From Dicaeum eximium (lineage: Eukaryota; Chordata; Aves; Passeriformes; Dicaeidae), in assembly GCA_013396995.1 (NCBI GenBank), contig VWZP01007855.1:1373510-1437509 (forward strand): a DNA stretch of 64,000 bases, given 5' to 3'. The notes beneath the pieces are model-generated. The model was not told the DNA's origin. It made no database searches and saw nothing but the letters and a program-made list of their open reading frames with translations. Below, one piece after another: positions 44,924-58,600 of this stretch (within the stretch, counting starts at the first letter, position 1; each line of letters opens with the position of its first letter). The position numbers were made by a program, and so were the translations under genes.

Positions 44924-45623
44924 GTGATGCAGGTGTAGGAATAATAATTGACTTGAAATTGAGTAGGGATTATTCAGAGTGATGACAGGCCCTGGTCTTG
45001 CAGGGATCTAGGTGCTTGTTTTGTTCTGGCATGTGTGAGTACACAGGACAGTGGAGAGGGCTCTGTCCTGGGGGATTTAGGGGAGGCTGTGGCATGGCCA
45101 GGAGCTGTGCAGTTGGGATGGGTGGGTGGGATGCAGCACTCACAGCACCAGGCAGCAATTCCTGCTGCTAAGCTGGGTGTAAACCACAGCATTTCAGGGG
45201 TGGACAGGTCTGGTTTGGGTGTCTGGTACAGGAACAGGAGCCTGGGGAGGGCAGGAGAGGGATTTTCCCATTGCGGTTTCTGTTTTATTTTGCAAATGTA
45301 AAAACTGGGAGTGACTGGTGTCAGGCCTGTGCTGGGAGGTGGGGACTGAGGAGCCTCAAGGGAAAGTGGCAGAAATCATGATTTAAATGTGATCACTCTG
45401 AAGATGTCAGTCACTGAGGTGGGCACTCAGCTGTCTGGGTGTCTCTAATTGTGCTGCTCATAGCTGCTCATATTCTGAATGTGATAAAATGGAACAGTAA
45501 AGTTTTAAACCCAATTTTGGACTTTTCAGTGCTCTCTTACAATGATGAAATCCAGAAAAGGAAGGTGAATGTCATTTATAAATAAATAAATAAATGTTTT
45601 TTTCCAGTGAGCTCTGAAACAGT
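44924..45623 (+). repeat. 700-bp duplication, second copy
   Basis: Begins GTGATGCAGGTGTAGGAATA immediately after the N, as the first copy does at 44223, and ends GAGCTCTGAAACAGT like the first copy before the N. Confidence 0.95.
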
Positions 45624-46805
45624 TTCAAACAATTCACTTAATTAGCTGGATTTCCAGCAGTACAAAATGTGACCATCTCAATTTAATTAACAGCATATCT
45701 ACCCTGTAGTAGTGTAGGGATTATGTGGAGACTGGTAGTAGCCTGATGGATTTTCATCCTGCTCACATACAATGTCATGGTTTAGATTGTTCTTTTTTTA
45801 TTATGAGCTTTTACTCTTCTTGTAAGAGTTTCCAGTGTCATTTCTGCTGACAGATGCTGCTTAGGACAGATTTATTTTTATTCCCTTACAGTTGAATTGG
45901 ATCAAACATATTTTTCCATGTAGCTCAAGTTTCCACAATGGAGTTACTCCTAGTTGACTACTTTGAGAAGAAAATTGTAGTCATTTTTGTGACCTTCTTT
46001 AGCAGCAGTTGAAATTTTTTTGGCCTGTGTGTATATAATCTATTAATTTCCACTTCCTGTCAATTGCAGGGATTCATGATTAAAAATAGTATAAAAAATT
46101 TTAATGCAAATAGAGAGAAGGAGAAAATTCAGCATTTGGTCTTTTTTTTTCCCCTAGCTGGATTCAGTGAGGTGTTGAAACATGCAGGGCGTTTGTTTCA
46201 GGCTTTGATAAGGATCTCTCACATTCTTATATAAAATCCTAAATTAACAATAATCAGCCCCCACGACTTACAGCCCTGCTCAGTGCATAGCTTGCCTTTC
46301 TCTCGGGCTTCCTCTGAATCCACAGATCTGAGGGATTTTTCCCTGTGATCTGAGAAAGCAAAATTCCTGACAAAACTAATGACTTGGGGCTCCTGCGGCA
46401 TTTTAAAACCTTTTCTTTTCCCCCAAGAGCGGCTGCCTAATGTGAGCGGGATTTCAGAGGCTGTTTGCACGATTTCCTCCCTGCAGTCGGGACACTCAGC
46501 ACCATCAGCCTGCCTGGCTGCTCGGCACAGCGCTGCCTCTCCGGTGACATTTTCCACCGGGTTTCCCAATCCACACAACCGAGATAGTTTATTGCCTTAT
46601 GTTTTGGGTAATGGTATCTGACATGGGATTTTCAGGTCCTTTATGCTGTGGTGGTGTGGTAAATCTGTAAGATGTGGAGGACCAGAGATTTCTGAGCTGG
46701 TAGGAAGTGGAATGTTCTCAGCTGAAATCCTTCAGAGCAAGCAGTGACCACCCAGCAAGGAAATCAACTCCAAATCCTGGAAGGAGGAAGAGGAGAAAGT
46801 TCTGA

Positions 46806-47080
46806 ATCATAGAATCAGAGAATATCCTGACTTGGAAAGGACACACAAGAATCACGAGTCTGACTCCTGGCCCTGCACAGACACCCCAACAATCCCACCC
46901 TGGGCATTCCTGGGAGCATTGTCCAAACCCTCCTGGAGCTCTGGCAGTCTCGGGGCTGTGCCCATTCCCTGGGGAGCCTGGGCAGTGCCAGCACCCTCGG
47001 GGGGAAGAACCTTTCCTGATATCCAACCTAAACCTCTGCTGGCACAGCTCCAGCTGTTCCATCAGGTCCTGTCACTGGTG
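46806..47080 (-). repeat. CR1 3' region, antisense
   Basis: Starts GAATCATAGAATCAGAGAAT, then GGAAAGGACACACAAGAATC, AACAATCCCACCCTGGGCAT and GATATCCAACCTAAACCTCT blocks of the common avian CR1 type. Confidence 0.85.
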
Positions 47081-48592
47081 ACAGAGCGCAGAGATCGGTG
47101 CCTGTCCTTTCTGTAGCTGGATTTGCACTCTCTGCTCTTCCACTGCAGCTGCACTCCTGGCAGGAGGGGCAGCTCTGTCCCTCACACGCCCTTCCCAGCT
47201 CCTGGCTCCAATCTTTCTGTTGGCAGGACCCTCACCCACTGTCTGTGAGGCAGCAAATCCCATTCCTGGGAGGCCGTGGTTTGCTTCTGATGCCAGCTGG
47301 AAAACGGTAGACAAAAGCAATGAAACATCTGCAGAATCTGCTGCTGCTGAGCCCTGCCACCACCACTCTTGGAATGGTTAATACTAGGAAGATTTGGCCT
47401 TAAATGTTCACCTTGGAAGCGCAGGGTGGAGATGCTACCTTTGGCTGGATCATGTGCTGCTCTCAGCAGTGGAGTGACCAGCGGGATGTGCTGAGCCAGG
47501 GAAGCTGCGGGATGAAGCAGCAAAACGCCGCCTGGCCAGCTGATGGCCGGTCCCACATTCCAAGTGTCCGGCCACCTCCACAGCCCCGCGGCCACCCCTC
47601 CAGCGAGGCCTCACCTCCCAGGCAAAGGCACAGCTTCCATCAGTCAGCATCCACCTCCTGCCGATGCCTTTGTTTGCTCCGGAGAGTTTGGGAATGCGGC
47701 GGGATTGCAGCCGAGCGACATGCGGGGCTGGCCAGGAGGGGATGCTGAGCTCTCCCCGCAGCTCCGTGCGAATCCTGCTTTGATACCGACCGCTGCGGAG
47801 CGGGCGATTTCTCAAAGGTGCTGTGGGACAGATAAACAAATGGCTTGCTCTGAATAACAGGGCCTGGAAGTCAAACCAGGCTTCTCATTGCCAGAGGTCA
47901 GAAGAAATGATGGGAGGGTGCGTGCAAAGCCCGGGGGTGATGCCAGCCTCTCTGCTGGGATAATTCCCTGTGGATCCCTGACCAGCACCAGAACTTCCCG
48001 CAGCCACCGCGAAAATGTGCATTTTCTTGTGTTTTCCCCACCGTGTTTGGGATTCCGGGAAGCTGAGAGTTAATGTAAATTCCCCAGTGACGAAGCTGGA
48101 CGGGTGCCCTCTGTGGCTTCTTGGGTTGTTTCGCTGTTCCCAAGTTACTGACAGAGCAACATTTTCCATCCCAGTGGGTACCCACAGATCGGTGCTCAGG
48201 CGCTGAGCTCAGGCAGGGGAAAGCAATCTGCCCTGTGAGCACTTTGGGAAGGATCCACGTCAGAGGGGCTCTAAGAAGTCAGAGCTGAAAAAATCCAGTT
48301 AATCTCCCTCCCTGCAGACTCCACAGCTTGCTGGGATGTCACTGAATGAGCCCCTGGTATGTCTGTGCTGCAGGCAGGGCTGCCGGGCAGTTTAAAGACA
48401 TTTAAGGGAAATGGAAGGACGAGCCCTACTCCTGGTCATGGGGAAGTGTCTGGTCTCTCATGTGCTGGAGGAGGCTGTGGGGTGTGCTCTGTCTGCTTGC
48501 CTTGGGCCCCTGGGATCCCGCACCTGCCAGCTCCGGGATAGGGGTGGGGAGGGAATAGTGGGAACTGCCTGGAATTGGGGGCTGGATGGGGG

Positions 48593-49538
48593 NNNNNNNN
48601 NNNNNNNNNNNNNNNNNNNNNNNNNNNNNNNNNNNNNNNNNNNNNNNNNNNNNNNNNNNNNNNNNNNNNNNNNNNNNNNNNNNNNNNNNNNNNNNNNNNN
48701 NNNNNNNNNNNNNNNNNNNNNNNNNNNNNNNNNNNNNNNNNNNNNNNNNNNNNNNNNNNNNNNNNNNNNNNNNNNNNNNNNNNNNNNNNNNNNNNNNNNN
48801 NNNNNNNNNNNNNNNNNNNNNNNNNNNNNNNNNNNNNNNNNNNNNNNNNNNNNNNNNNNNNNNNNNNNNNNNNNNNNNNNNNNNNNNNNNNNNNNNNNNN
48901 NNNNNNNNNNNNNNNNNNNNNNNNNNNNNNNNNNNNNNNNNNNNNNNNNNNNNNNNNNNNNNNNNNNNNNNNNNNNNNNNNNNNNNNNNNNNNNNNNNNN
49001 NNNNNNNNNNNNNNNNNNNNNNNNNNNNNNNNNNNNNNNNNNNNNNNNNNNNNNNNNNNNNNNNNNNNNNNNNNNNNNNNNNNNNNNNNNNNNNNNNNNN
49101 NNNNNNNNNNNNNNNNNNNNNNNNNNNNNNNNNNNNNNNNNNNNNNNNNNNNNNNNNNNNNNNNNNNNNNNNNNNNNNNNNNNNNNNNNNNNNNNNNNNN
49201 NNNNNNNNNNNNNNNNNNNNNNNNNNNNNNNNNNNNNNNNNNNNNNNNNNNNNNNNNNNNNNNNNNNNNNNNNNNNNNNNNNNNNNNNNNNNNNNNNNNN
49301 NNNNNNNNNNNNNNNNNNNNNNNNNNNNNNNNNNNNNNNNNNNNNNNNNNNNNNNNNNNNNNNNNNNNNNNNNNNNNNNNNNNNNNNNNNNNNNNNNNNN
49401 NNNNNNNNNNNNNNNNNNNNNNNNNNNNNNNNNNNNNNNNNNNNNNNNNNNNNNNNNNNNNNNNNNNNNNNNNNNNNNNNNNNNNNNNNNNNNNNNNNNN
49501 NNNNNNNNNNNNNNNNNNNNNNNNNNNNNNNNNNNNNN
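48593..49538. other. Assembly gap (946 Ns)
   Basis: Run of N. Open frames crossing it are meaningless. The right flank is very GC-rich, so the gap may be a CpG island that failed to sequence. Confidence 1.
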
Positions 49539-49900
49539 TCCCACGCCGGGGAGAGGCCGCTGCCGTGGGGCCGGCGGGGCTCGGGGGGGCTCCCCTGGGG
49601 CTGCGGTGCTGCCGAGCGCATCTCCCCGGAGCCGGGTGAAGCGGGGCAAACGCGGCGTGTCCGCGGCGTTCCCGGAGCCCGCTGCGTTAAACCGCCCGGC
49701 CAGGGGCGAGAATTGACGGCCGAAATGCGATTTCGGAGCGTTCCCCGTGGCTGGCGGAGCCCCGGGTGAGGTTTGGCGAGAGGCGGCTGCTGCAGCGCCC
49801 GGGTGGCCGTAGGAGCTTTAATGAGCCTTGCGCTTCATTACCGCGATCTGGGCCGCCGTGGGTGCCAGGGCTGGTGTCAAATGCTCGCAAATCCTGCTCC
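49539..49900 (+). promoter_or_regulatory. CpG-rich block, possible promoter/first exon of the next gene (KTN1 by synteny)
   Basis: CpG-dense sequence right after the gap, unlike the AT-rich DNA to its right. A good donor, CCCGG|GTGAGG, occurs at 49765/49766 on the + strand. In human the gene after TBPL2 is KTN1 on this strand, with a non-coding first exon. No KTN1 coding exon is in the window, so this is inference. Confidence 0.35.
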
Positions 49901-52900
49901 CCACCCTCCGAGGTGATGGTGTCAGCGGTGTTTCGTTTCTGAGGCTGCCCGTGCCCTTTGGTACAGCCCCGGTTCGGGCTGTTCGCAGCTCTGTTAACCC
50001 TGGAGGTGTTGGTGCCCCATCACCTCTCCTCTACTCGCAGCTGAGTCCCTTCTTCAACCTGCGAGTTCTGGAGAAGGAGAGAGGAGTTAAGGTGGCAAAG
50101 CTACACCTTTTGTACCCGGCTGCCTTCAATTGATGAAGTATTTTAATTGAGTAGGCGGTTATTAAGAATAACGTAGCTTAACATCTTTTCTGCATTAGAC
50201 AGTGACAAGTTCTGCTCTCTAGTGATGTGCATCCACCCGTGCTTTAGGTTTGTCATTTTATAAACTTTTTTCCCCCCACACCCCCCTGAGGCTGTGCTGT
50301 GTATTTTGGGGTCACTGTTAGAAAACCTCAAAGATAATTTCTCGCTTTGTGGAAGAGGAGCTGAGCTGATACCCTGCTGTAGCTCTTTTCTGTTTAAAAA
50401 TTTCCCTTTTCCCCCCCATGTTCCTTTAGTGTTTCCGTTGCTGCCTCTGTCCACCAACACAAATGGTATTTAGTTGACTTAACTATTCTATTTGACATCC
50501 CTTTACCTATGACAAGGCAAAAATCTCTTGCTGAGCAGTCTGAACTGGTTGCTGCAAAAGTTGAGAAGGGATTCAGTTCCTGTGTTCCACCTCCTTTCAG
50601 ATGTTTTTCCTTGCCTTTTCTCTCTGTGGATCACTATCATCCTCCTGTTTGTCTTGGGCTGGAAGTGTTTCTCAGCCTCGTGGACCTCTTGCCTGTAACT
50701 CTGCTGTAATTTCTGCCCATGAACAGGCCATGCAACTCGCTTTACCACATATTTTTTCTCTTGCCTCATATGCTGATGCTGCTTTCTGCATACTGTGATT
50801 AAAATAACTTTTGTGTGTAACTGCAGCAGTGAAAAGTTGGGGATTGGAGAGAAACACTAATTCTGTGGTAGAGTTATTACCAAATACCTTTTTTGGTAGC
50901 TTTTTTCTTACCACCTCCCTTTTCTAGCTGCTCTCAGGAAGATGCTTTCTGCTTTCAGAAATAGCAGTAGTAGGATCTGAAGGACACAGTGAGATTTTAA
51001 TTTTATCCTTTATCCCCCTGTCACAGACCTGATGACTCCTTTGTTTTTGAAACCCCTTGAAGGAAAGGGAAGGACTTGCTAAAGCCTGTGTAAAGCTGTG
51101 GTGTTGCCTGGTTAGCTCTGTAACAGCTTCTGTTTGCGTCATCTGCTCTTGGAGATTTGGTGGTTATGGCTCAAAAATGTCTAATCATTCTTGACCCTGG
51201 GTGCTGTAAACTTAGGGCTGAAAAAAATCCCTTAGGAGCTGGAATTCCCTGTGAATTTCAGAGGTGATGGCCAGGTCTGTGTTTAAGCTACACCCAAGAC
51301 CCTAAAGCGTGAGGACACAGGGGACAGGACATGTGTTTTATTTTAAGCATCAAACTTGGTTGCTCCTAATCCCTTCCCCTGCTGCTGCCAAGGCACCCAC
51401 CTCTCACCATTGACTTTGTGAGGCTGCAGCTCCCAAGTTTAGTTCCCTGGTCATAGCCCAGTGACATGCCTGAGTAAATAGTGTGAATGTCCCTGTGCTG
51501 TCCTGGAGGGGTGGGGAGGAAGCAGAAGGCAGAGTGGCAGGAGGAGGTAATTCTTCATCCCACTCATCACTCCAAAAGCTGTGGCAGCAACCCAAATCAA
51601 GTTTAATTTCCCTGTTTTTAGCACCCATCCGTGCTGTGGATGCCTTTATAACACAACTACTTCCAAGGTGAAACTTGATCGGTTTATTCTTTCTCCATCT
51701 CTGCAGGAGAGCTGTTGGAGAACCTCCTTGAAATCTCGAGCAGTTGCTGAATTTCCATCCTCACAGCGTTCGTGGCCTGTTCGTGTAATTTGTTTTTGGT
51801 TCCAGTGTTTCCATTTGGTTTAAATGGTTGTTTTGCCTCCCTAATGTAATTAGAGCAATCGGATCCCCTCTTGACCCCTTGTTTTCATAGGTTAAGCAAG
51901 TCGAAGTCTTTAAGTCTCCTTGAGTTGTTCTCTTATTGATATTCTCAGGATTTCCTTGTCAGTGACAACCTTTTGCCTTTACCCATCAGAACCTTTTTAA
52001 TATAAAGGGAATTTTATGCATCTGTGTTTAGCTCTTAAACTTCCTGCTCTGTATTGGCAAAGCAGCAGGATTAGGCTATTTTTAAAAGTTAGGAATATTT
52101 TGGAGGGGGCTGATTGCTGCACTAAGCTCACAAACTTTTTGACATTCCTCGGGTGATTGTTTCAGGCTAAGGAGACAGGGAGTTGCTGGGCTAAATCTGT
52201 CCCAGACAAATCACTTCTTGTTAATGACTGTGCATAAACTATGGAGATGATAAATTGGAGAATTACCAGCCCATGACTCCTAGGAATCTGCTCCTCCTCT
52301 CATCCTTATACAAGATGTCCAAGCAAATAAAACACATGGGGACTTTAAAAAAAAAAGAAAAGAAGTATTTATTTATGTTTTTAGAAATGTAAAAGCTTCT
52401 TCCTGTTCGCATGCCTGAACTACAGCTGGTGGCAGGAGAGAGGGTACTTGGGAGCTTTGAAAACTTCCTATTTCTTGCCAGAATGGAGCCTTTAAAGTAT
52501 TTTCTTACAATGTGGACTCTTTGGTACTTTTTCCAGGCTGATGCCTGTGGTCTGCAGCTCAGGAACGCATCTGTGCCTGCTGGCGTGGGCAGTGCCTTAG
52601 AGACTGATTCCTGCTTTTTTTTTTTGCCTCCATTTCCATGATTTCAGAGCAGGAGCAGCAGCCTTTGCATGGATAAGCACAATGCATTGTTCTGGACTCT
52701 GCTGCTTCCAGCTGAGGAATTGTTTTTTACCTGGTGGAGGGAAGAAGCAGAGTGGATCCAGGTGCTGCTCTGAGATAGTGCACAGGCATCTGCAATTCCT
52801 GCCATTCCTCTGCAAGGGGTTTTTTCCCTTCTGTGTGAGAACTAAGTAGCACCTGGGCTGGGTTCCCTGTGTTTGACCTCATCCTCTCCTGGTCACTGCC

Positions 52901-55424
52901 ATGCCTGTGCACAGGACTGCTTCATCTAATTAGATTATATTAGAATGAATAAGTGAATCTCGATAAATGAGCTTACAGGGGCACTGTTGGGTCAGCTCAG
53001 TCCCTAAATATAGGTCCTGGGCAGAGGGCAGCTTGGTGCAGGATCTCTCCATAAAGCAAAATTAAACAGAGATCTCCTGGGAGTGCATAAATCCTGCTGC
53101 CTTGGCCATCTTGTCAGCCTGGATGCTCCAGTGTCTTGGTACAAGAAGTACCAAAGTCCACCCAAATATGAAGATTCTTTAAATGAAGCTTGGTGCAGAG
53201 TTGGAAGGGGAAGTCATGGCAGTGGAAACTCCAATAATCTGAGGTGCTAAAGAATGCAAATCTCATGATCCTTTTTAATGCTTCCAATTTAACTAGAGGT
53301 GAGGGTTTTTTTTAAAGTCCCTTAGGTAGTGTAGAGAACAGGGAAAAAGAGGAATGGTATCCATTACATGAAAACTCTGGGAACAATCTCTAACTGTACT
53401 AACACAAATAAAGAACATTATCTCCTTGCTGCTATGTGGTGCAGAGAAGTAGCTTGGGTGCTTCAAGCCTTGAGTTTTGCTATGGAATGAGTGTGGCATG
53501 GGAGGGAGAGGAGAGGGGCAGGAGCTGTGAGCTTTGTGGGGTAATCAAGAGAGTTACTTCTTTGCAGCTCTGCTTTTCTGCAATGCTCTGCTTTTGTTTG
53601 TGCTTTGTGACCACCCTGCTTACCAAAATCCACAGCTCTAAATTGCTGTCACTGAAGAGAAGTAAAAGTAGTTTCTTCCCCTTTTCTTCCCACGAAGGCT
53701 TATTTAGAGGAATAGGATTTTTTCTGTTTCAAATAAAGCTCATCTTTGCTTGGGCATCACTGGGGCTGCATTGTAACTCAGAGAAAGTGTCTGTAAATCA
53801 GTCATGTGGACAAGCTACTCGTTTTGTTGCACTAATAATCCCTATTATAAACAGTGTCCTCTCTTGCATTTACTGCTCTTTGCTGCAGTTGCTCTCAGGT
53901 GTGCAGGATTTTCAGTGGTAGTAGAACACAGGCAACAGCTCTTCTTGCAGAGCTTTTTTTCTCTTTTTCCATTGGACACTCTTCCTTCTGGCTGATCCCT
54001 CTACCTGGCTTCCCTGCCTGGATCTGCTCACAGCCAGGCAATCCTGCAAATCACTGCTCTGCTGGAGCTGCTGCATCACAGCTCCCCTGCTGCAGGAAGC
54101 ATCTTTAAGCCCTTTTATGCTGTGAAGTTGAGGAAATAGAGCAAAACTCCTGTTTTCCTTCAAGTTGCAGTTGAATGACTAATGGAGCATCAGGGAAGTC
54201 TTTTTCCCTCAGAAGAGGTGTGTTTGTTATCCAGCAAAACACAAGTTCTGATTTTGGGATTACACCTTCTCAGCCTCTCTGCCTGGTGTCCAGCTCGCCA
54301 AGCATGTGTTGAATGACCCAGGGAAAATCAAGCTGGAGTTCAGAATTACGTGGGTGTCAAAGGCTCTTAAAGCCTGGTATATTTATGCCCATGATTCATG
54401 GTGCTTCCAAAAACAATCCAGCTCTCCTCCTGCAGAGGGGAAGTACCTCAGTCCACTGTTATCAACTTTTCCTTAGCTGCCAGAGCAATATAAACTCAAC
54501 CCGAGTTATTTTAGGCTCCTTATTCTTTTGCTTCCAAATCCCACCCTGCAAGTTCCTTGTAGAAGAAATGCTGGCTTAATTCTGTTTTACACTCTCTGGT
54601 ATGGACTGAAAACAGTAAGCAGGGTATTTTATTTCAGGGTTGTGACAAATTTTAGTACATCTCGTTCCTTTCTGTGGTGTGAAAAGGTGTCTTTTGTCCG
54701 CCTGCTGCCACACAGGAAGGAAGTTGTTGAGTCTGGGAGATAAAAGCTTTATCTCCTCCCCTACAAGGGACAAGCTCCCCACTCCTAGGCTTGCAGCACT
54801 CTGCTCTGTAGCAGGGCAGAGGGAAAAATTTTCATGGGAAAATGTGAGTGGACTCCAAATCTGTTTGTAAGTGCGTAGCTGTCAAGGAAGATGATGACTA
54901 AGCTGTTGCACAAGGTGCAGCTCTTCAGGGAACTCACCAGGACTGGACTGGATCATGACTGACTCATTAGAGAGCCTATAATATCAGACAGCTCCTAATT
55001 TCATTATTACTGGTTTGATCTGACCACTGGCCATGACTGCTTTTGTTTCCCAGCCAATTTGCTGTGAGGTTTTAAGTTGGAAAGTCTACACTTGATGACA
55101 ACAAATTAAAAAGTCCAGTTGATTGGAGGAAGTGCATGGTTCCCAGGCCTTGGGTGGGAAGTGCTTCGTGGCAGGAGTGTTTAAGCTGCTGTCTTGCCTT
55201 TGGCTCACATGGGTGTTTCTCCATCAGGCTCCTGCCCTGTGCTGCTGCCAGGCTCTGGCATGGCACTTGGCTGCCCATTTCACAGAAGGGAAAGCAGAGG
55301 CCAAGCACCTGCAGGTGAAGATGCTGGGAGGTCACCAGCAGAGCAGCTGGTGGTGCCTTTTCCTTGGTCCCATCTGTGAACTGAAGCCCTGGCAGTCAGC
55401 TGGTGGGTGAGCTGCATTCTCAGC

Positions 55425-55650
55425 TAGTGACAGGACAAGGGAGAATGGATTTACACGAAGAGAGGAGAGATTTAGATTGGATATTAGGAAGGAATTGTTC
55501 CCTGTGCAGGTGGTGAGGCCCTGGATCCCTGGAAGTGTCTAAGGCCAGGTTGGACAGGGCTTGGAGTACACTGGGATAGTTGCTCTGTGGCAGGGGATTG
55601 GAATGTGATGATCTTTAGGGTCCCTTCCAAGCCAAACCATTCTGTGATAG
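55425..55650 (+). repeat. CR1 3' region, sense
   Basis: GATTGGATATTAGGAAGGAA, GTGAGGCCCTGGATCCCTGG, AAGGCCAGGTTGGACAGGGC and GATCTTTAGGGTCCCTTCCA blocks, ending CCAAACCATTCTGTGATAGG. Confidence 0.9.
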
Positions 55651-58600
55651 GACATGAAACTGCTTTCCTGCAGCAACCAGGACTGTTCCCATGTGCCCCT
55701 TCCCTTCAGGGTCTCTTCTCTGGTGTAGGTGGGAGACCAGGCCTGGCCCCAGAAAGTGATGTTGCTTCTTGCCTCCCAAACTGGTTTGAAAGGCTGCCTT
55801 TGTGTTTAGGGTTGCTTTGCCCTCTAAGTCATCACTTAATGTTGCAAGTGGACATCCCAGCTTGGCTTTCATGTAGGCATTGCCTTTAATTCTGTGTGAG
55901 GACCTAAAAACAGGTACATGAAACCAGTTGCAGCATCTCTGCTGCTCCTCTCTGCTTCAGCTCCAGGTGTACCTGGCAGCATCACCATGGCTACAGCAGC
56001 TCATAGCCACTGGAGCTTTTACAGGGCATTTTCACACCTGGGAAGTGACTGGAGTTTAGGGTGCTGTGCCAGGAAGGGCCCTTTCCCCCAGGACTAGGTG
56101 GGAACTCTTCTGCCTCCTTTAGCTTGCTGTTCTCCAGGGAGGCTCTGTCCTGTCCTTGGAGCAGGCAGTGTCTGCACTTCTCAGGGGGTGTGGTGTTGGG
56201 AACTGGCAGAAAATGGAGTTTACAGGTCATGCTGTATCTCCTGTCACACCTGCTGACCTTTGCTTGCTTCAACTCCTGTTGGCAGCACGTGTGGCTTCCA
56301 GTGATGGAAAGACAAAGGACTGTGCTGCTTTTTCTCTTCCTGCTGCCTGGTTTTGTGTTCACAGCAGTGGTGGTGGAGGTCCATCAAGCTTTACTTCTCC
56401 AAGCTCATGGAGAATTGTGCTGAGAAGGTTCCTCCCAGCCCTGTCCCCAGCATAGGCAATGAGCAAGCATAGTCCAGAAGAGAGGCAGAGGTGGCATCTC
56501 AAAGCCTTGGAAACCACCAAGCTGCCTGGAGGATTTATGGAGGTTTTGTGAGGATTTTATTGGGTTCTCTGGGCTTTCCCATGGCAGCTCAATGGAGTAC
56601 TGACAGTTTTTCCTTGTTACCTTCCCCTAAGGTCACTTCCATATCTTAGCCTGTGCTACACTACCACTAGGATTGGGTTGCGTGCTAAATTTAGTGAACC
56701 TTTTTACAGCCTGGTTTGTGTGGGTAAAGCCAGAGGGTTTTTTAGCAGCTTTTAAGGGGTTCAGAGCCTAGTTCAAGATGCCCAACGAGGCCAGGCTTTC
56801 TTTGCACAGGTGGCAGCTCCCCAGGCCAGGTGTGGGAGGGTTTTTCTGTGCCTCAGTGTACTTCCACGCAGGGATTCGCAGAGGAGCAGAGCCCGTGGGT
56901 GGGAGGGAGGGCTGTGGAGGCACAATTAGAGCTTGCATAACATGGTCTGCAGTCTGAGGCATGTGAGAAGTGCTGGTGAAGGGGTTGGGTTTCAGAAGTT
57001 TTAAAGGCTTGTGAAAATTCTTGATCAGATGTTTCCATTACAATCCTGCCTTTTTCGGCCCCCCCACCCTCCATCTCCAAGTTTCTACCTCTTTTCTTAT
57101 GCTGTTTGTGTGCCAAAAGAAGAATTTTTTGGCTTTAGGTCTGGTGTATCTATTTCTAAGTAGATTTTTTAATCCCTGCTTGGCATTACAGGCTACTGGG
57201 CCATTAGTTTGAGATGTAACTTAAGTTGGAGGCAAAGAAGTTCGGATCTGTGTGGTTGCAATGAAGTTCTTGAACACCAAAAGAGGAGCAGATATGGGAC
57301 AGCAAAGGGAGTGAGAGCCCAGGGAAGCGTGAGAGAAATGACCTCAATTACTCTGCATTTCTGTTGCTGAGCATTTTTAGGCCTTTTTAACAACCTGGCA
57401 TGTTCTTGAGTTCAGATCAGTGCTGAGCACGTTGGGGCGGGTGTGTGTGCTTGTGTTGGGAGGCCGTTCTGGGGGCAGAGCTCTGGGGTGTTTGGTTCTT
57501 GACTTGAACTCAAAACTCTTCAAATATGCATTTCACTGGTGCCAGTTTCTTTAGGAGACTCCTGCAGTCTTGGTCCTTATGGTCACAAGTGGAAAAAACC
57601 AGGAGAACTTTAGAGATGTGCTTTGAACATGTCTTTTGCAGGGCTCTCAAAATTGTACTGTCTGTGGGGTTATGCAGTGAGCTGGATTGTGGAACTGGGA
57701 CCAGTAAGGAGGGTTGCAGCATCCCCTGGGCTGCTGCTGCTCAGAGGAACATCAGCAACACCTCAGCATCCATCACCTGGGGCATCAGCAGCTGCATGAG
57801 GAAGGTGGTAAAAGAAAGGCTCCTTCACCGTTTGGCTCAGGTGTGATTCAAGCATTAAGCAAGTCTATGGAGGAGCTGGAGCCTTGTCCCTGCTGCTGGA
57901 GGGGAGTCTGATCCCCTCCTCTGGGTGTTTTAAGAGGCCAGTATTGCCTGTGGGTCTGCTGAAACACTGCACTGATTCCTGAGAACATGTGCAGATTAAA
58001 GCTGCCTGCCAGAGCCTAAAGGATGTGGGTGATGATGCTGTGAGATGACACCAGCTGTGTATCACTTCTTCAGCTGGGAGTGCCTTCAGCAGCCTGGTCA
58101 GGGAAGCACAGAGAGGTTAAGAAGGTGAAAAGAAGCCTTGTGGGGAGGAATGTGTGGTGCTGCTTGTTGTGGAAGCTGAAAGGATGGCATCTCAGTGGGG
58201 CTGGAGCCAGTGAAATTCTTATTGTAGTGCAGGAGGTGTTTTGGATGGATGGTGAGGTGAGCTCTTAGTGCTGCCCTGGATAAATGAGATACATGCAGTG
58301 TCTCAAAGGAGAGCAGAGAAAGGCCTTAACACTTCACCTGCCTCAGCAGGGAAATGACCACAGTTCAGCAGCAATTTCTGAAACTTCATGTTGTGCTTTT
58401 AAATTGAGTTAGAAGTTCCAGCTCACGATGAAATTTATACTTTGCAATGCACTGGTGTAACTTGTACAGTGCCAGTGCTGCAGAGATTGCTTCTAAAGCC
58501 TCTTGTGTTCCTAAACCATTTTGAAACTTTGTTTCTAACAGTATTAACAGCACCATATTCTACAACAGGAGGGATCTGGCTTGGATATAAAGTGCTGTCT

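Larger units (their letters stand above)
36162..48592. other. Gene-poor stretch between TBPL2 and the gap
   Basis: About 12 kb with no exon I can assign to a known protein. It holds the microsatellite, the pyrimidine run, one CR1 and the 700-bp duplication listed separately. AT-rich blocks near 38940-39060 and 41560-41760 look non-repetitive and could be conserved non-coding elements, but this cannot be judged from one sequence. Confidence 0.5.

Noticed and set aside
44269..45301. Paired identical open frames suggesting a duplicated small gene
   Set aside because: They are the two halves of the probable false assembly duplication and have no domain.
48411..49769. Open frames of 350-450 codons across the gap
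   Set aside because: Composed almost entirely of N; they carry no information.
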